64,000 nucleotides of DNA from an uncultured Coriobacteriaceae bacterium (GTDB lineage: Bacteria; Actinomycetota; Coriobacteriia; Coriobacteriales; Eggerthellaceae), in assembly GCA_937937585.1 (NCBI GenBank), contig CALDCB010000007.1, positions 248,001 to 312,000 on the forward strand, in the 5' to 3' direction. The position numbers and the translations under genes are program-made. Below the pieces are notes generated by a model. It was not told the origin of the DNA. It worked only from the letters and a program-made list of their open reading frames with translations, and did not search any database. This document shows, piece by piece, positions 30,337 through 39,158 of this stretch. Numbering within the stretch: position 1 is the first letter of the stretch; every line of letters begins with the position of its first letter.

Positions 30337-30618
30337 ATGGGGATGTTCAACAAAAGCGCCGCAAAGAAGATGGCGAGCGATGCGGAGGGCTTCATCGTCA
30401 ACGACGGCAAGCTTCACGCGCTCGTGTTCCAGGTGGCTGGCAAGGCCGTGTTCTCCACGGGCACGCAGTTCGAGGACAAGGTAACCGAGCGCCTGGACGG
30501 CGCATTGGCACGCGTGCAGGAAAGCGGTTGTCAGGTCGTTGACGTGAAGATGTCTGCGTGCGTCAACTCGCGCGACACGGACATGATCCTCTACAGCTTC
30601 ACCGTTCTCTACCGCTAG
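30337..30618 (+). CDS. Small lysogeny-operon protein
   Basis: 93 residues starting MGMFNKSAAKKMASDAEGFIVNDGK, 2 bases after the HTH stop, with AAGGAG upstream. Strand-rich middle (LHALVFQVAGKAVFSTGTQFE) and closing MILYSFTVLYR. I do not recognise it. Between the repressor and recombinase, it could be a directionality or immunity factor; this is only positional inference. Confidence 0.6.
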   Translation: MGMFNKSAAKKMASDAEGFIVNDGKLHALVFQVAGKAVFSTGTQFEDKVTERLDGALARVQESGCQVVDVKMSACVNSRDTDMILYSFTVLYR

Positions 30619-30708
30619 AAAAAAGAAGAAGCCCCACGGAGTCATAGCGCTGCAACGCTGCCCGCGGGACTTTCCTAAAGAACCTCTGAAAGGAGGCCGT
30701 TTCCAATT

Positions 30709-32172
30709 ATGCCAAAAACTGCGGTGATATACGCCCGCTTTTCGTGTAATAAGCAGCGCGAGGCCTCTATCGACGACCAGCTGCGCATCTGCCGCCAGTG
30801 GTGCCAGCGCGAGAGGTACGCCATCGTCGCGGAGTACTGTGACTATGCCATAAGCGGTCGTACCGATGACCGCCCTGAGTTCCAGCGCATGGTGGCCAAC
30901 GCCGGCGAGAGCGACATAGTGCTTGTGTACATGATGGATCGCTTCAGCCGCGGGGAGTACGACGCGCCCATATACAAGCGCGAGCTTGCCCAGCACGGCG
31001 TGAAGCTCGTCTCGGCGCTTGAGCAGATACCAGATTCGCCCGAGGGCATCATTTACGAGAAGCTGCTTGAGGGCCTTGCGGCGTGCGAGTCGAAGAAGAC
31101 CGCGATCCGCACGAGGCGCGGCATGGAGGGCAACGCGCTCAAGTGCAAGACCAACGGCGTGCGCGTGTTCGGCTACGCCAGCAACGAGGCCGACGAGTAC
31201 GTGATCAATGAGGACGAAGCAGCTTTCGTGCGCGAGGCGTTCAAGCGGCGCATAGCAAAGGAGACCACCAACTCTATAGCGCGCGACTTCGCGGCACGCG
31301 GGGTCAAGACCTCGCAGGGAAACCCGTGCGGCTACTCGATGGTCGAGCGGATGGTAAAGAACCGGAAGTACACGGGGCGCTACGAGTGGGGCGGCGTTGT
31401 CAAAGAGGGCGGCATGCCCGCGATCATCGACGAGGTGACGTTCATGGAGGCACAGAGCATACGCGCGGCCAAGGAGCGCAGCGCGGAGAGCTGGGGCGAC
31501 TTCGCCCTTTCCGGCAAGGCGATCTGCGCGGGCTGCGGGCGCAACCTGCAAGGCGTGAGCGGGCGCGGGCGCAAGAACGTGAAATACGAGTACTACCGCT
31601 GCCATGACGGCTGCGTGAGGCCCGTGAGGCGCGAGGAGCTTGAGGGCGAGATCGTCAAGGCGCTGCGGGCGCTCCTGCAAGACCGCGAGGAGGCCTTGCG
31701 GATAGCCCGCATGGTTGCGGAAAGCTCGGACGGCGCGGAGGTGGCGGCGAGGCGCAAGCAGGCCGCCCAATCGCTCTCAGCAGCCGAGCGCGGCCTGAAG
31801 AACATCCTCAACGCCATCGAGCAGGGCATAATCGCTCCTGGCGCGAAGGAACGCATAGCGGAGCTTGAGCACCAGCGCGACCGCGCCAAGCTCGACCTTG
31901 AGGCGATCAGGGACGATCAGATAGACCCCGAGCGGCTGGCCGACTTCCTTCAATGCGGTTCCGCCCTGGACGACGCGACTCTGTTGAAGGCGTTCGTATA
32001 CCAGGTGAGCGTGAGCGACGAAGAGTGCATAGTGACGCTGAACTACGACGTGGAAAGCAACGAACCCGCCAGACTTGACGTCCAACGGGTTCGTACAAAA
32101 TGCAAATGGTGCCCTAGGCAGGGTTCGAACCTGTGGCCTTCTGCTCCGGAGGCAGACGCTCTATCCAACTGA
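30709..32172 (+). CDS. Large serine recombinase (phage integrase)
   Basis: 487 residues. Catalytic N-terminal resolvase domain with the nucleophile Ser12 in YARFSCN, QLRICRQWCQRERY, and SGRTDDRPEFQRM; then a recombinase domain (about 150-270), a zinc ribbon (CAGCGRN...YRCHDGC, about 275-305), a coiled coil (about 340-410) and C-terminal part. It inserts and excises the phage genome. ATG follows AAAGGAGG. The last 22 codons, from about 32107 to the stop at 32170-32172, lie antisense inside the tRNA-Arg gene (CPRQGSNLWPSAPEADALSN), so its C-terminus depends on the attachment site. Confidence 0.93.
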   Translation: MPKTAVIYARFSCNKQREASIDDQLRICRQWCQRERYAIVAEYCDYAISGRTDDRPEFQRMVANAGESDIVLVYMMDRFSRGEYDAPIYKRELAQHGVKLVSALEQIPDSPEGIIYEKLLEGLAACESKKTAIRTRRGMEGNALKCKTNGVRVFGYASNEADEYVINEDEAAFVREAFKRRIAKETTNSIARDFAARGVKTSQGNPCGYSMVERMVKNRKYTGRYEWGGVVKEGGMPAIIDEVTFMEAQSIRAAKERSAESWGDFALSGKAICAGCGRNLQGVSGRGRKNVKYEYYRCHDGCVRPVRREELEGEIVKALRALLQDREEALRIARMVAESSDGAEVAARRKQAAQSLSAAERGLKNILNAIEQGIIAPGAKERIAELEHQRDRAKLDLEAIRDDQIDPERLADFLQCGSALDDATLLKAFVYQVSVSDEECIVTLNYDVESNEPARLDVQRVRTKCKWCPRQGSNLWPSAPEADALSN

Positions 32173-32183
32173 GCTACTAGGGC
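32107..32183 (-). tRNA. tRNA-Arg (anticodon CCG)
   Basis: 77 bases including an encoded CCA. Acceptor GCCCTAG pairs with CTAGGGC, the D arm begins TAGCTCAGT, the anticodon stem TCTGC/GCAGA frames loop CTCCGGA, and the T arm holds GGTTCGAACC. It reads CGG codons. Its 3' end faces the prophage and the recombinase stop codon lies inside it, so it is the inferred integration site. Confidence 0.96.
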
Positions 32184-32196
32184 GCATCGATCGCTG

Positions 32197-32225
32197 ATTA
32201 TACGTTATCATGGCGCGTTGAAACG
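32197..32225 (-). promoter_or_regulatory. tRNA-Arg promoter
   Basis: TATAAT on the minus strand at 32197-32202, about 7 bases before the transcript start; a weak -35 (CGTTTC, 32220-32225) at 17-base spacing. It lies on the host side of the tRNA, so transcription is unaffected by integration. Confidence 0.65.
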
Positions 32226-32281
32226 CTTTGAGATAAAAGCTGCAAATGTGCTGCAAAGAGAAGAACGCAAAGGAGCATACG

Positions 32282-33604
32282 GTGACGGATGCTATCAACG
32301 TGAACATCGAGCGCATGGCGTACAGCGCCGATGCGGTCGGTCATCTCCCGTCGGGGAAAACCGTGTTCGTGGAGGGCGCTGCGCCGGGCGATGTCGTGTC
32401 GGTTGAGATCGTCGAGGAAAAGTCCTCGTTCGCCCGCGCTCGCCTGGTCGAAGTGGTGGAGGCGTCCCCCGATCGCGTGCCTCCGGCAAGCTTGAGCGAT
32501 GCCATGACAGGTTCGGCCCCGTGGCAGCATATCGCTTACAGCGCCCAGCTTCGCGCGAAACGCGACAATGTGGTTTCCCAGCTCGTGCGCACGGCGCATA
32601 TTCCCGCCGAAGAGGCGGAGCGCATCGTCGCGCAAACGCTTCCGTCCAAGCGCGAGTGGGGTTATCGCAACAAGATCGAGATGGGGGCGAAGACGCGTCC
32701 TGACGGCAAGATCGACCTGGGGTTTTATCGCGAAGGCTCGCATGACTTGGTAACCGTCGACGAGACGTTGCTTGCGCATAAGTCCATCCAGAAGGCCCCG
32801 AAAGCTCTTCGCGGCGCCATTCGCTATGCTCAGGGAAGCCAGGATCAGGGAATCTATCGCGTGGGCGTCAGGCACAGCCTGGTAACCGGCGACTTGGAGA
32901 TCGCCCTTTGGACGGCCCCCGGCCCCTTTCCGCGTAGCCGCTTCGCGCAGATCCTGGGCAATTCGCTTAAGGCGACCAGCGTCGTGCGCGTGATGGCCGA
33001 CCCGGGCAAAGCGCGCAAGATCAAGGGCGTCGAGACGCTTGATGGCCGCGGCTATTGGCGCGACCGCATCGGCGACGCGCAATTTTCCACGCAGGCTCCG
33101 TCGTTCTTCCAGGTGAACACCGCTCAGGCTGCCAAACTGGTGGACAAGGTGATGGAGGGCCTTGGCGGCGTTGACGGCAAGTTCGTGGCCGATTTGTATG
33201 CAGGCGGCGGCACGTTCTCGATTCCGCTTGCCATGGCAGGTGCCGACGTCGTTGCGGTTGAGTCGGCGGGATCTTCCGTTCGCGACCTGCGTTTCAACGC
33301 CGATGCGAACGGTGTGTACGTCGATGTGGTGGGTGGCGACGCCGCGCGTGAGCTTCGTGAGCTCGGCCAACTTGACGCGCTCGTGGTCGATCCCCCACGT
33401 GCCGGCCTTGCCGACAGCGTGCCGGGTGACATCGCAGCGGCTGCGCCCGAGGCCGTCGCGTATGTCAGTTGCAACCCGTCTACATGGGCGCGCGACGTGG
33501 CGCGTTTCATGGAACAGGGCTATGACCTGCAGCTTGCGACTCCGGTTGACTTGTTCCCCCAGACATACCACGTAGAGGTTGTAAGTATTTTCAAGCGCCG
33601 ATAA
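32282..33604 (+). CDS. 23S rRNA (uracil-5-)-methyltransferase, RumA/TrmA family
   Basis: 440 residues from a GTG at 32282-32284 with AAAGGAG upstream; a 12-residue upstream extension starting MCCKEK lacks a ribosome site. An N-terminal TRAM-like barrel (NIERMAYSADAVGHLPSGKTVFVEGAAPGD) binds RNA. The SAM domain shows DLYAGGGTFSIPLA, LVVDPPRAGL and the catalytic YVSCNPSTWARD Cys. The usual Fe-S cysteines of RumA are not evident at the N-terminus, so it may be an Fe-S-free member. Divergent from tRNA-Arg. Confidence 0.9.
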   Translation: MTDAINVNIERMAYSADAVGHLPSGKTVFVEGAAPGDVVSVEIVEEKSSFARARLVEVVEASPDRVPPASLSDAMTGSAPWQHIAYSAQLRAKRDNVVSQLVRTAHIPAEEAERIVAQTLPSKREWGYRNKIEMGAKTRPDGKIDLGFYREGSHDLVTVDETLLAHKSIQKAPKALRGAIRYAQGSQDQGIYRVGVRHSLVTGDLEIALWTAPGPFPRSRFAQILGNSLKATSVVRVMADPGKARKIKGVETLDGRGYWRDRIGDAQFSTQAPSFFQVNTAQAAKLVDKVMEGLGGVDGKFVADLYAGGGTFSIPLAMAGADVVAVESAGSSVRDLRFNADANGVYVDVVGGDAARELRELGQLDALVVDPPRAGLADSVPGDIAAAAPEAVAYVSCNPSTWARDVARFMEQGYDLQLATPVDLFPQTYHVEVVSIFKRR

Positions 33605-33695
33605 ACGCATACTGCTAAACTAAAATCTGTATGCAGTGTCGCTGTAGTGGCGTTACTTGCACAAATGCTTATAAACACGAAGAGGAGGCGCCTTT

Positions 33696-34229
33696 ATGGC
33701 TCTTTACACTCCCAAGTACCAGCCCAACGGCAAAGAGGTGGCAGTCGTCACCACGTCCCAGGGCGTCATTCGCGTTCAGCTGGCCGGCAACGATGCTCCT
33801 ATCCACGTCGGCAACTTCGTCGAGCTTGCCAAGGACGGGTTCTACGACAACACCAAGTTCCATCGCTACGTTCCCGGCTTCGTTATCCAAGGCGGCGACC
33901 CCGAGTCCAAGAAGTACTCCAGCGACGAGGTCGTCCGCGTTTCCGGCGGTATGTTCCCCCGTCTTGGCATGGGCGGCCCGGGTTACTGCATCAAGGGCGA
34001 GTTCGCCACGAACCCCAACAACAAGCATGAGGACGGCGCATTGGCCATGGCCCGCTCCATGGATCCCGATTCCGCCGGTTCGCAGTTCTATTTCTGCCTT
34101 GGCGCACAGCATCGCCTCGACGACGGCTATACCGTTTTCGGCCAGACCATCGAAGGTATGGACGTCATCGCCAAGCTGCGCGTCGGCGACGTGGTCGAGC
34201 ACATCGAGATCGAGAACGCCACCGAGTAG
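33696..34229 (+). CDS. Cyclophilin-type peptidyl-prolyl isomerase
   Basis: 177 residues. FHRYVPGFVIQGGDPESKK (the catalytic Arg and FQGG region), EDGALAMARSMDPDSAGSQFYFCL and LDDGYTVFGQTIEGMDVI are the cyclophilin core motifs, slightly shortened. It accelerates proline isomerisation in protein folding. No signal peptide, so cytoplasmic. GAGGAGG precedes the ATG. It is followed closely by a TPR protein gene. Confidence 0.94.
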   Translation: MALYTPKYQPNGKEVAVVTTSQGVIRVQLAGNDAPIHVGNFVELAKDGFYDNTKFHRYVPGFVIQGGDPESKKYSSDEVVRVSGGMFPRLGMGGPGYCIKGEFATNPNNKHEDGALAMARSMDPDSAGSQFYFCLGAQHRLDDGYTVFGQTIEGMDVIAKLRVGDVVEHIEIENATE

Positions 34230-34265
34230 CGTCATCTCGTAAACGGTGCAAACTAAGGAACCTTC

Positions 34266-35630
34266 ATGAACAACGATCTATTCCAACAGGCAAAGGCCGC
34301 TGCGGCCGCCAAGGATTTTGAACAGGCGCTCAACCTGTACACTTCCTGCCTGCAGGACACCGAAAACCCCCTTGCCCCCGGCGAGACGGGTTTGATTTAC
34401 CACCAGATCGGCAACTGCCTGACCAAGCTTAAGAACAACGCCGAGGCCGTCAAGGCTTACACGCAGGCAACCGCCGATGCCGCTTACGATGCGGTTGGCA
34501 CGGTCAATTACAACTTGGGCATGTCGTACGCTGCTCTGCACGACTACGGCAATGCGGTCAAGCATTTCGAGATCGCCGTGTCCGATTCGAAGTACCCCAC
34601 GCCCTTCAAGGCGTACATGGGAATGGGCAACGTCCTTATGAAGCAGGGCAAGTCGGCCGAGGCCGGTGTGGCCTTCCGTGAGGCAGCTCTTGACGAGTCG
34701 AACCCCGATCCCACGAAGGCCCTGCTCAACCTGGGTGTTTGTTTTATGGCCCTCGACCGTCCCGCTGACGCCGTCTCTTCTTACGAGAGCGCGCTTCAGT
34801 TTGACATGAGCCCCGACGTGCGCAACAAGATGTACGCAAGCTTGGGCCAGGCATACGTCGCCTGCGGGCAGATGCAGCAGGCCGTCGACGCCTTCGAGAA
34901 CGCCATTCAGGACAAGACCTATTTCCTGTCCGCTTCGGCAAGCGTCGATTACCAGCGTGCGATTGGCGTTGTTTCCCAGGGTTCTAGCGACAAGACGCAG
35001 GCTCTGCCTCCGGTTTCCGCTGACACTTCCGGACTTGACGTGGTCGCAGCCGAACCTGCATCCGGCACCGGCATGTTCCCCGCGGTCGATAGCCCCGAGG
35101 AGATGTCCGAGGAAGACGCCTATTACTATGCCGACATCTACGGTTCCGAACAGGACCAGAACCGCGCTGACGATTATTTCTTCAATTCTTCCGACGAGGA
35201 GCTTGAGCAGTGGTCGCGCGGCTTGGCCAAGAAGGATCGCAAGCGTCGCAGTGTGGGTTTGAAGATCCTGCTGGTTGTTATCGTGCTCGTCGTTGCCCTT
35301 GCGGCCGCCGCTGTTGGCGCGTTCGCCATGGGCTATGGCTACCCGCAGCAGGAAACCGTCGTTCAGCAGGTGTTCAACAACCCCTCTAGCTCGGCTTCCA
35401 ACTTCGCTTCCAGCGTGGCCAAAGATGATGTCGCTTCCATGACGGCCCTTATCCCGCAGGGTGGCACGGCTACCGTCGATGGCGTGAACAAGTCCATGAG
35501 CACCTCGGTTGCCTACGTCACCGTCAACACCTCTGCCGGCGGCTCCATCCAGTACAAGGTCACGCTTTCGCGCGAGGGTATTGGCTGGAAGGTTTCCGAT
35601 ATCGAGCTTTACTTCAACAGCAAGAACTAA
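34266..35630 (+). CDS. TPR-repeat membrane protein
   Basis: 454 residues. Residues 1-210 contain several TPR units (NLYTSCLQDTENPLAPGE, YHQIGNCLTKLKNNAEAVKAY, YNLGMSYAALHDYGNAVKHF, YMGMGNVLMKQGKSAEAG, LLNLGVCFMALDRPADAV). An acidic linker follows, then a basic patch KKDRKRR and one membrane span at about 339-363. The C-terminal part (about 390-454) resembles a DUF4878/lipoprotein-like outer domain, predicted outside. It probably organises an envelope-associated complex; partners unknown. Confidence 0.8.
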   Translation: MNNDLFQQAKAAAAAKDFEQALNLYTSCLQDTENPLAPGETGLIYHQIGNCLTKLKNNAEAVKAYTQATADAAYDAVGTVNYNLGMSYAALHDYGNAVKHFEIAVSDSKYPTPFKAYMGMGNVLMKQGKSAEAGVAFREAALDESNPDPTKALLNLGVCFMALDRPADAVSSYESALQFDMSPDVRNKMYASLGQAYVACGQMQQAVDAFENAIQDKTYFLSASASVDYQRAIGVVSQGSSDKTQALPPVSADTSGLDVVAAEPASGTGMFPAVDSPEEMSEEDAYYYADIYGSEQDQNRADDYFFNSSDEELEQWSRGLAKKDRKRRSVGLKILLVVIVLVVALAAAAVGAFAMGYGYPQQETVVQQVFNNPSSSASNFASSVAKDDVASMTALIPQGGTATVDGVNKSMSTSVAYVTVNTSAGGSIQYKVTLSREGIGWKVSDIELYFNSKN

Positions 35631-35696
35631 CTTGCCTGAAAACCGGTTATCAAGCGCATCCGCGCTTTAACGAATCTTATTAACGAAAGGATCGAA

Positions 35697-36101
35697 ATGG
35701 CAGTTCAGAAGACTTACACCATGATCAAGCCCGACGGCGTTCGCAATGGCCACATCGGCGAGATCGTCAACCGTTTCGAGCGTGCCGGCCTCACGGTCGA
35801 GCGCATGGAGCTTGGCAACGTCACCATGGAGCAGGCCGAGGCCAACTACGCCGAGCACAAGGGCAAGCCGTTCTACGATGGCCTGATCTCCTACATCACC
35901 TCCGGCCCGGTTGTTAAGATGGTCGTTTCCGGCGAGGGCGCTGTCGCCAAGGTCCGCACCCTTATGGGCGCAACCAACCCCGCTGATGCTGCCCCTGGCA
36001 CCATTCGTGGCGACTTCGGCCTGATCATGGACGAGAACGTCATCCACGGCTCCGACTCTCCCGAGTCCGCTGAGCGTGAGATCGGCATCTTCTTCAACTA
36101 A
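35697..36101 (+). CDS. ndk: Nucleoside diphosphate kinase
   Basis: 134 residues. MIKPDGVRNGHIGEIVNRFE, GKPFYDGLISYITSGPVV, GATNPADAAPGTIRGDF and the active-site NVIHGSDSPESAEREI (phosphohistidine) are all present. It balances NTP and dNTP pools by phosphate exchange. AACGAAAGG precedes the ATG. A terminator-like hairpin follows. Confidence 0.97.
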   Translation: MAVQKTYTMIKPDGVRNGHIGEIVNRFERAGLTVERMELGNVTMEQAEANYAEHKGKPFYDGLISYITSGPVVKMVVSGEGAVAKVRTLMGATNPADAAPGTIRGDFGLIMDENVIHGSDSPESAEREIGIFFN

Positions 36102-36123
36102 TCGTTTCGATTGTTGGCTTCTT

Positions 36124-36160
36124 GGGCGGTGGTGCTTCATGCGCTGCCGCCTTTTTCTTT
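36124..36160 (+). terminator. Terminator after ndk
   Basis: GGCGGTGGTGC (about 36125-36135) pairs imperfectly with GCGCTGCCGCC (36141-36151) around TTCAT, followed by TTTTTCTTT. It separates ndk from the hydrogenase operon. Confidence 0.7.
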
Positions 36161-36402
36161 GCCTTAAGGGCAATGGTGCGATGCGACTCGCGTTCGGCTT
36201 CGAGTGCGTATGGGGTTAGATGTGCTGTCGGCGGGTGAATCGTGCGGCGGGCGTATCGCGGGGCGATCCGCATAAGATGACGAACAGACGCTGCTTTGCG
36301 CCACCGCTCGAAAAAGACGCACCGCGAATGGCAATCCGCGACCAAGATGTTAAAGTTTTCTCGACGCTAAGCTGAAAAACGTCAGACGAGAAAAGGAAAA
36401 GA
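36161..36402. other. Non-coding stretch before the hydrogenase operon
   Basis: No convincing gene on either strand. It probably holds the hydrogenase promoter; I see no clean -35/-10 pair. The final part (AGACGAGAAAAGGAAAAGA) supplies the ribosome site for the beta subunit. Confidence 0.5.
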
Positions 36403-37440
36403 ATGCTCTATCGGGTAATTGACGCGAGCGAGATGCCCGCGCTCATCGACGCCTTCATGCAGTCGTATGAGGTCGTCGCGCCCATTAAGCGCGGCGATTC
36501 GTACGTCTTCGACGTCGTCGATGATCCTCATGAGGTGGCCTTGGATTACCCCACGACCAGCTCGTCTCCGAAAAAGTACCTGCTTCCGCCAAAGGAAACG
36601 CTTATGCGTTTCAACACCGCCGAGAACATGGTCGAGGATTTCGCCGAGACCGTCGTTCCGCGTGTTATTTTCGGCGTGCATGCATGCGACATCAACGCCA
36701 TTAACAGGATCGACCTTATGTTCCGCGATGGCGACTACCCCGATCCGTATTATTGCGCCCGTCGCGCGGCTACCATGATCGTCGGCATCAGCTGCACTCC
36801 TACCGACTCTTGTTTCTGCAACCTGTGGGGCGCCGACGAGGTCCAGTTCGGCTACGACCTGTTCCTGCAGCGCATCGGCGATCGCTATCTGGTCAGCATT
36901 TCCAGCGTCGAGGCGGCAAACATCCTCGAGGCCGCATGCAACCCGCGTGAGGCAACCGACACCGACCGCATCGATTTCCGTCATGCCACGCGTGCCCGTC
37001 AGAAGGCTTTCAACCCCGACATCCCCAAGATCCAGGATGTCGCCATGCTCATGGACGCCTTCCATTCAGACCCGTTCTGGGACGAACTGGGCGGCAAGTG
37101 CCTTTCGTGCACCGCGTGCTCTGCCGTATGCCCGACGTGCTTCTGCTTCGACATCACCGACGAGCTTGAGCCCAACGGCAAGGAAGGCAACCGCGTTCGC
37201 ACGTGGGACGCGTGCACGAACCCCGATTTCGCCAAAGTCACGGGCGACTACAATTTCCGCCCGACCGGACGCGAGCGCGTGCGTCATCGCATGTATCACA
37301 AGCTCAACGGCTTCTTCGTCACGCACGACCGCATGTTGTGCGTCGGCTGCGGCCGTTGCGTCTCTGCCTGCAAGGCGGGCATCAATCCTATTGAAGTGCT
37401 GAAATTCTTCGAGAAGAAGGGGGAAGCAGACGATGAGTGA
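36403..37440 (+). CDS. [NiFe] sulfhydrogenase beta subunit, 4Fe-4S electron carrier
   Basis: 345 residues. Two clusters close the protein: CLSCTACSAVCPTCFCFDI and CVGCGRCVSACKAGINPIE, binding [4Fe-4S] centres. An upstream CFCNLWGADEV with nearby Cys belongs to the HydB/ShyB/AsrA family. It passes electrons between the hydrogenase core and the NAD(P)-binding gamma subunit. The stop overlaps the next ATG by 8 bases. First of four co-transcribed genes typical of group 3b hydrogenase. Confidence 0.92.
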   Translation: MLYRVIDASEMPALIDAFMQSYEVVAPIKRGDSYVFDVVDDPHEVALDYPTTSSSPKKYLLPPKETLMRFNTAENMVEDFAETVVPRVIFGVHACDINAINRIDLMFRDGDYPDPYYCARRAATMIVGISCTPTDSCFCNLWGADEVQFGYDLFLQRIGDRYLVSISSVEAANILEAACNPREATDTDRIDFRHATRARQKAFNPDIPKIQDVAMLMDAFHSDPFWDELGGKCLSCTACSAVCPTCFCFDITDELEPNGKEGNRVRTWDACTNPDFAKVTGDYNFRPTGRERVRHRMYHKLNGFFVTHDRMLCVGCGRCVSACKAGINPIEVLKFFEKKGEADDE

Positions 37441-38365
37441 CAAGCACAACATCGTGGCTGAGGCCGACCAGGTCGACCGCATTGCGGTGTATGCCTTGCG
37501 TGAAGCTCCCGCGACGCTGACCGGCGAGGAAATGATTGCCCAGAACGCGTATCGCCCGTGGCCGGCGCGCATCACCTCCATCATCGAGCTTACCGAGAAC
37601 GAGAAGCTGTTCGAGCTGCGCATCGTCGACGAGCGCGTGCGCGAGGCGTTCCATCAGATGCCCGGCCAGTTCGTTGAGTTGTCCGTGTTCGGAGTAGGCG
37701 AGTGCCCCATCTCCATCACCAGCTCGCCGACGAAGCAGGGCTTCGTCGAGTTGTGCATCCGCCGCGCTGGTTCTGTAACCCAAAAGCTGCATTCCATGCA
37801 ATGCGGCGACATCGTCGGTTTGCGCGGTCCCTTCGGTCGCGGTTTTCCCGTTGACAAGATGCGCGGCCATGACGTGCTCATCGTTGCCGGCGGCCTGGGC
37901 ATCGCGCCGGTCCGCTCGCTCATCAACTACATTCACGACGAGCGCGCCGACTTCGGCAAGGTCACTATCGTGTACGGTTCGCGTACTCCTCAAGACATCA
38001 TGTTCCGCGACCAGTTCGAGATGTGGCGCCATCGCACCGACTTCGACCTGCGCCTGACCGTCGACCATGGCGACGATACATGGGACGGCCCGGTGGGCGT
38101 TGTCACCGAGCCTATGAAAACGCTCGAGATCGACCCAGATAATACGTTCGGCGCCGTTTGCGGGCCTCCGGTCATGTACAAGTTCGTCATCGAGGAGATG
38201 CGCCGTCTGGGCATTGGCTACGACCGAATCTATCTCGACTTCGAGCGTCGCATGAAGTGCGGCATGGGCAAGTGCGGCCACTGCCAGATCGGCCATCAGT
38301 ACGCGTGCGTCGATGGCCCGGTTTTCAATTATTGGGAAGCGAAGAACATCCAGGGGTCGATCTAG
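37433..38365 (+). CDS. Sulfhydrogenase gamma subunit, FAD/NAD(P)-binding
   Basis: 310 residues. FAD/NAD-binding domains of the ferredoxin-reductase fold: PGQFVELSVFGVGECPISITS binds FAD, LIVAGGLGIAPVRSLI binds NAD(P). The C-terminal CGMGKCGHCQIGHQYACVDGP binds a [2Fe-2S] cluster. It accepts or donates electrons to NADP(H). Homologous to HydG/AsrB. Coupled to the beta gene. Confidence 0.93.
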   Translation: MSDKHNIVAEADQVDRIAVYALREAPATLTGEEMIAQNAYRPWPARITSIIELTENEKLFELRIVDERVREAFHQMPGQFVELSVFGVGECPISITSSPTKQGFVELCIRRAGSVTQKLHSMQCGDIVGLRGPFGRGFPVDKMRGHDVLIVAGGLGIAPVRSLINYIHDERADFGKVTIVYGSRTPQDIMFRDQFEMWRHRTDFDLRLTVDHGDDTWDGPVGVVTEPMKTLEIDPDNTFGAVCGPPVMYKFVIEEMRRLGIGYDRIYLDFERRMKCGMGKCGHCQIGHQYACVDGPVFNYWEAKNIQGSI

Positions 38366-38366
38366 C

Positions 38367-39149
38367 ATGAGCAATTTATGCGTAGCGGGTGAAACCCAGG
38401 CGCCTCCTCGCGTGGTCGTTGTCGGCCTTGCGAGCTGCTTTGGGTGCCAGTTGCAGATTACCAATGCCGAGGCTCATCTTCTTGAGGTCCTGGGCCAGAT
38501 AGACATGCGCTATTGGCAGCTTACCTCCTCGGAGCCTATGCCCGATGAGTTCGACGTCGCCGTCATCGAGGGCGCTGTCACCACGCGCGAGGGCATGGAG
38601 ACCGTTCAGCGGGTTCGCGAGAAGGCGGCCAAGGTCATCGCCATCGGATCTTGCGCAACCACGGCTGGCATTCCCGGCATGGCTCAGCCTGATTTCGAAT
38701 CGCGCATCACCGAGGTTTACGAGGGCGCTCCCAGCGCATGCGGCGAGATGGTCTCCCCGCGTGCGGTTAGCGAGTTCATCAAAGTCGATTACGAGGTGCG
38801 TTGCTGCCCGATCGATCCGTACAACTTCATCGACATCCTGCAGCGCGCGCTGTACGGATCGAACAAGGCGCTTCCCATGCGCACCATGTGCGGCGAGTGC
38901 AAGCGCAACGAAAGCGAGTGCTTCTTCGAGAAGAGTCGCCTGTGCCTGGGCTTGGTAACGCGCGCCGACTGCGGCGGCCGTTGCGTGAACCTGGGTCGCC
39001 CGTGCTTCGGTTGCGCGGGTTTGTCCCCCGACGCGAACCTCGATTCGGCTCGCGAAGCCTGCCGAAGGAACGGTATCCCCGTTGAAGACTTCGATCGGGC
39101 ACTGGAAATGTTCAACCAAGTCGATCTTGCATCGGCTCAGAATCGATAG
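38367..39149 (+). CDS. Sulfhydrogenase delta (small) subunit
   Basis: 260 residues from ATG at 38367-38369, one base after the gamma stop. GLASCFGCQLQITNAEAHLL carries the proximal cluster Cys pair; GSCATTAGIPGM and CCPIDPYN, then C..CKRNESECFFEKSRLCLG and GRPCFGCAGLSPDANL supply the remaining Cys. This is the [NiFe] hydrogenase small subunit of group 3. Forms the heterotetramer with alpha. No Tat signal, so cytoplasmic. Confidence 0.92.
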   Translation: MSNLCVAGETQAPPRVVVVGLASCFGCQLQITNAEAHLLEVLGQIDMRYWQLTSSEPMPDEFDVAVIEGAVTTREGMETVQRVREKAAKVIAIGSCATTAGIPGMAQPDFESRITEVYEGAPSACGEMVSPRAVSEFIKVDYEVRCCPIDPYNFIDILQRALYGSNKALPMRTMCGECKRNESECFFEKSRLCLGLVTRADCGGRCVNLGRPCFGCAGLSPDANLDSAREACRRNGIPVEDFDRALEMFNQVDLASAQNR

Positions 39150-39158
39150 GCTGGCCTT

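Noticed and set aside
30256..31770. 504-residue frame antisense to the serine recombinase
   Set aside because: Long antisense frames are common in GC-rich DNA; the sense strand holds the complete recombinase with all motifs.
1..32106. CRISPR array within the prophage
   Set aside because: The repeats found (50 bp twice, 32 bp twice, 19 bp twice) are not regularly spaced arrays with unique spacers; each is better explained as operator, origin or coding duplication.
32198..33610. 470-residue frame antisense to the RNA methyltransferase
   Set aside because: A codon-bias shadow; it has no domain pattern, and the sense gene has full SAM and Cys motifs.
36094..36345. 83-residue minus-strand frame after ndk
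   Set aside because: It runs antisense through the ndk terminator and the hydrogenase upstream region, with no ribosome site or conserved pattern.
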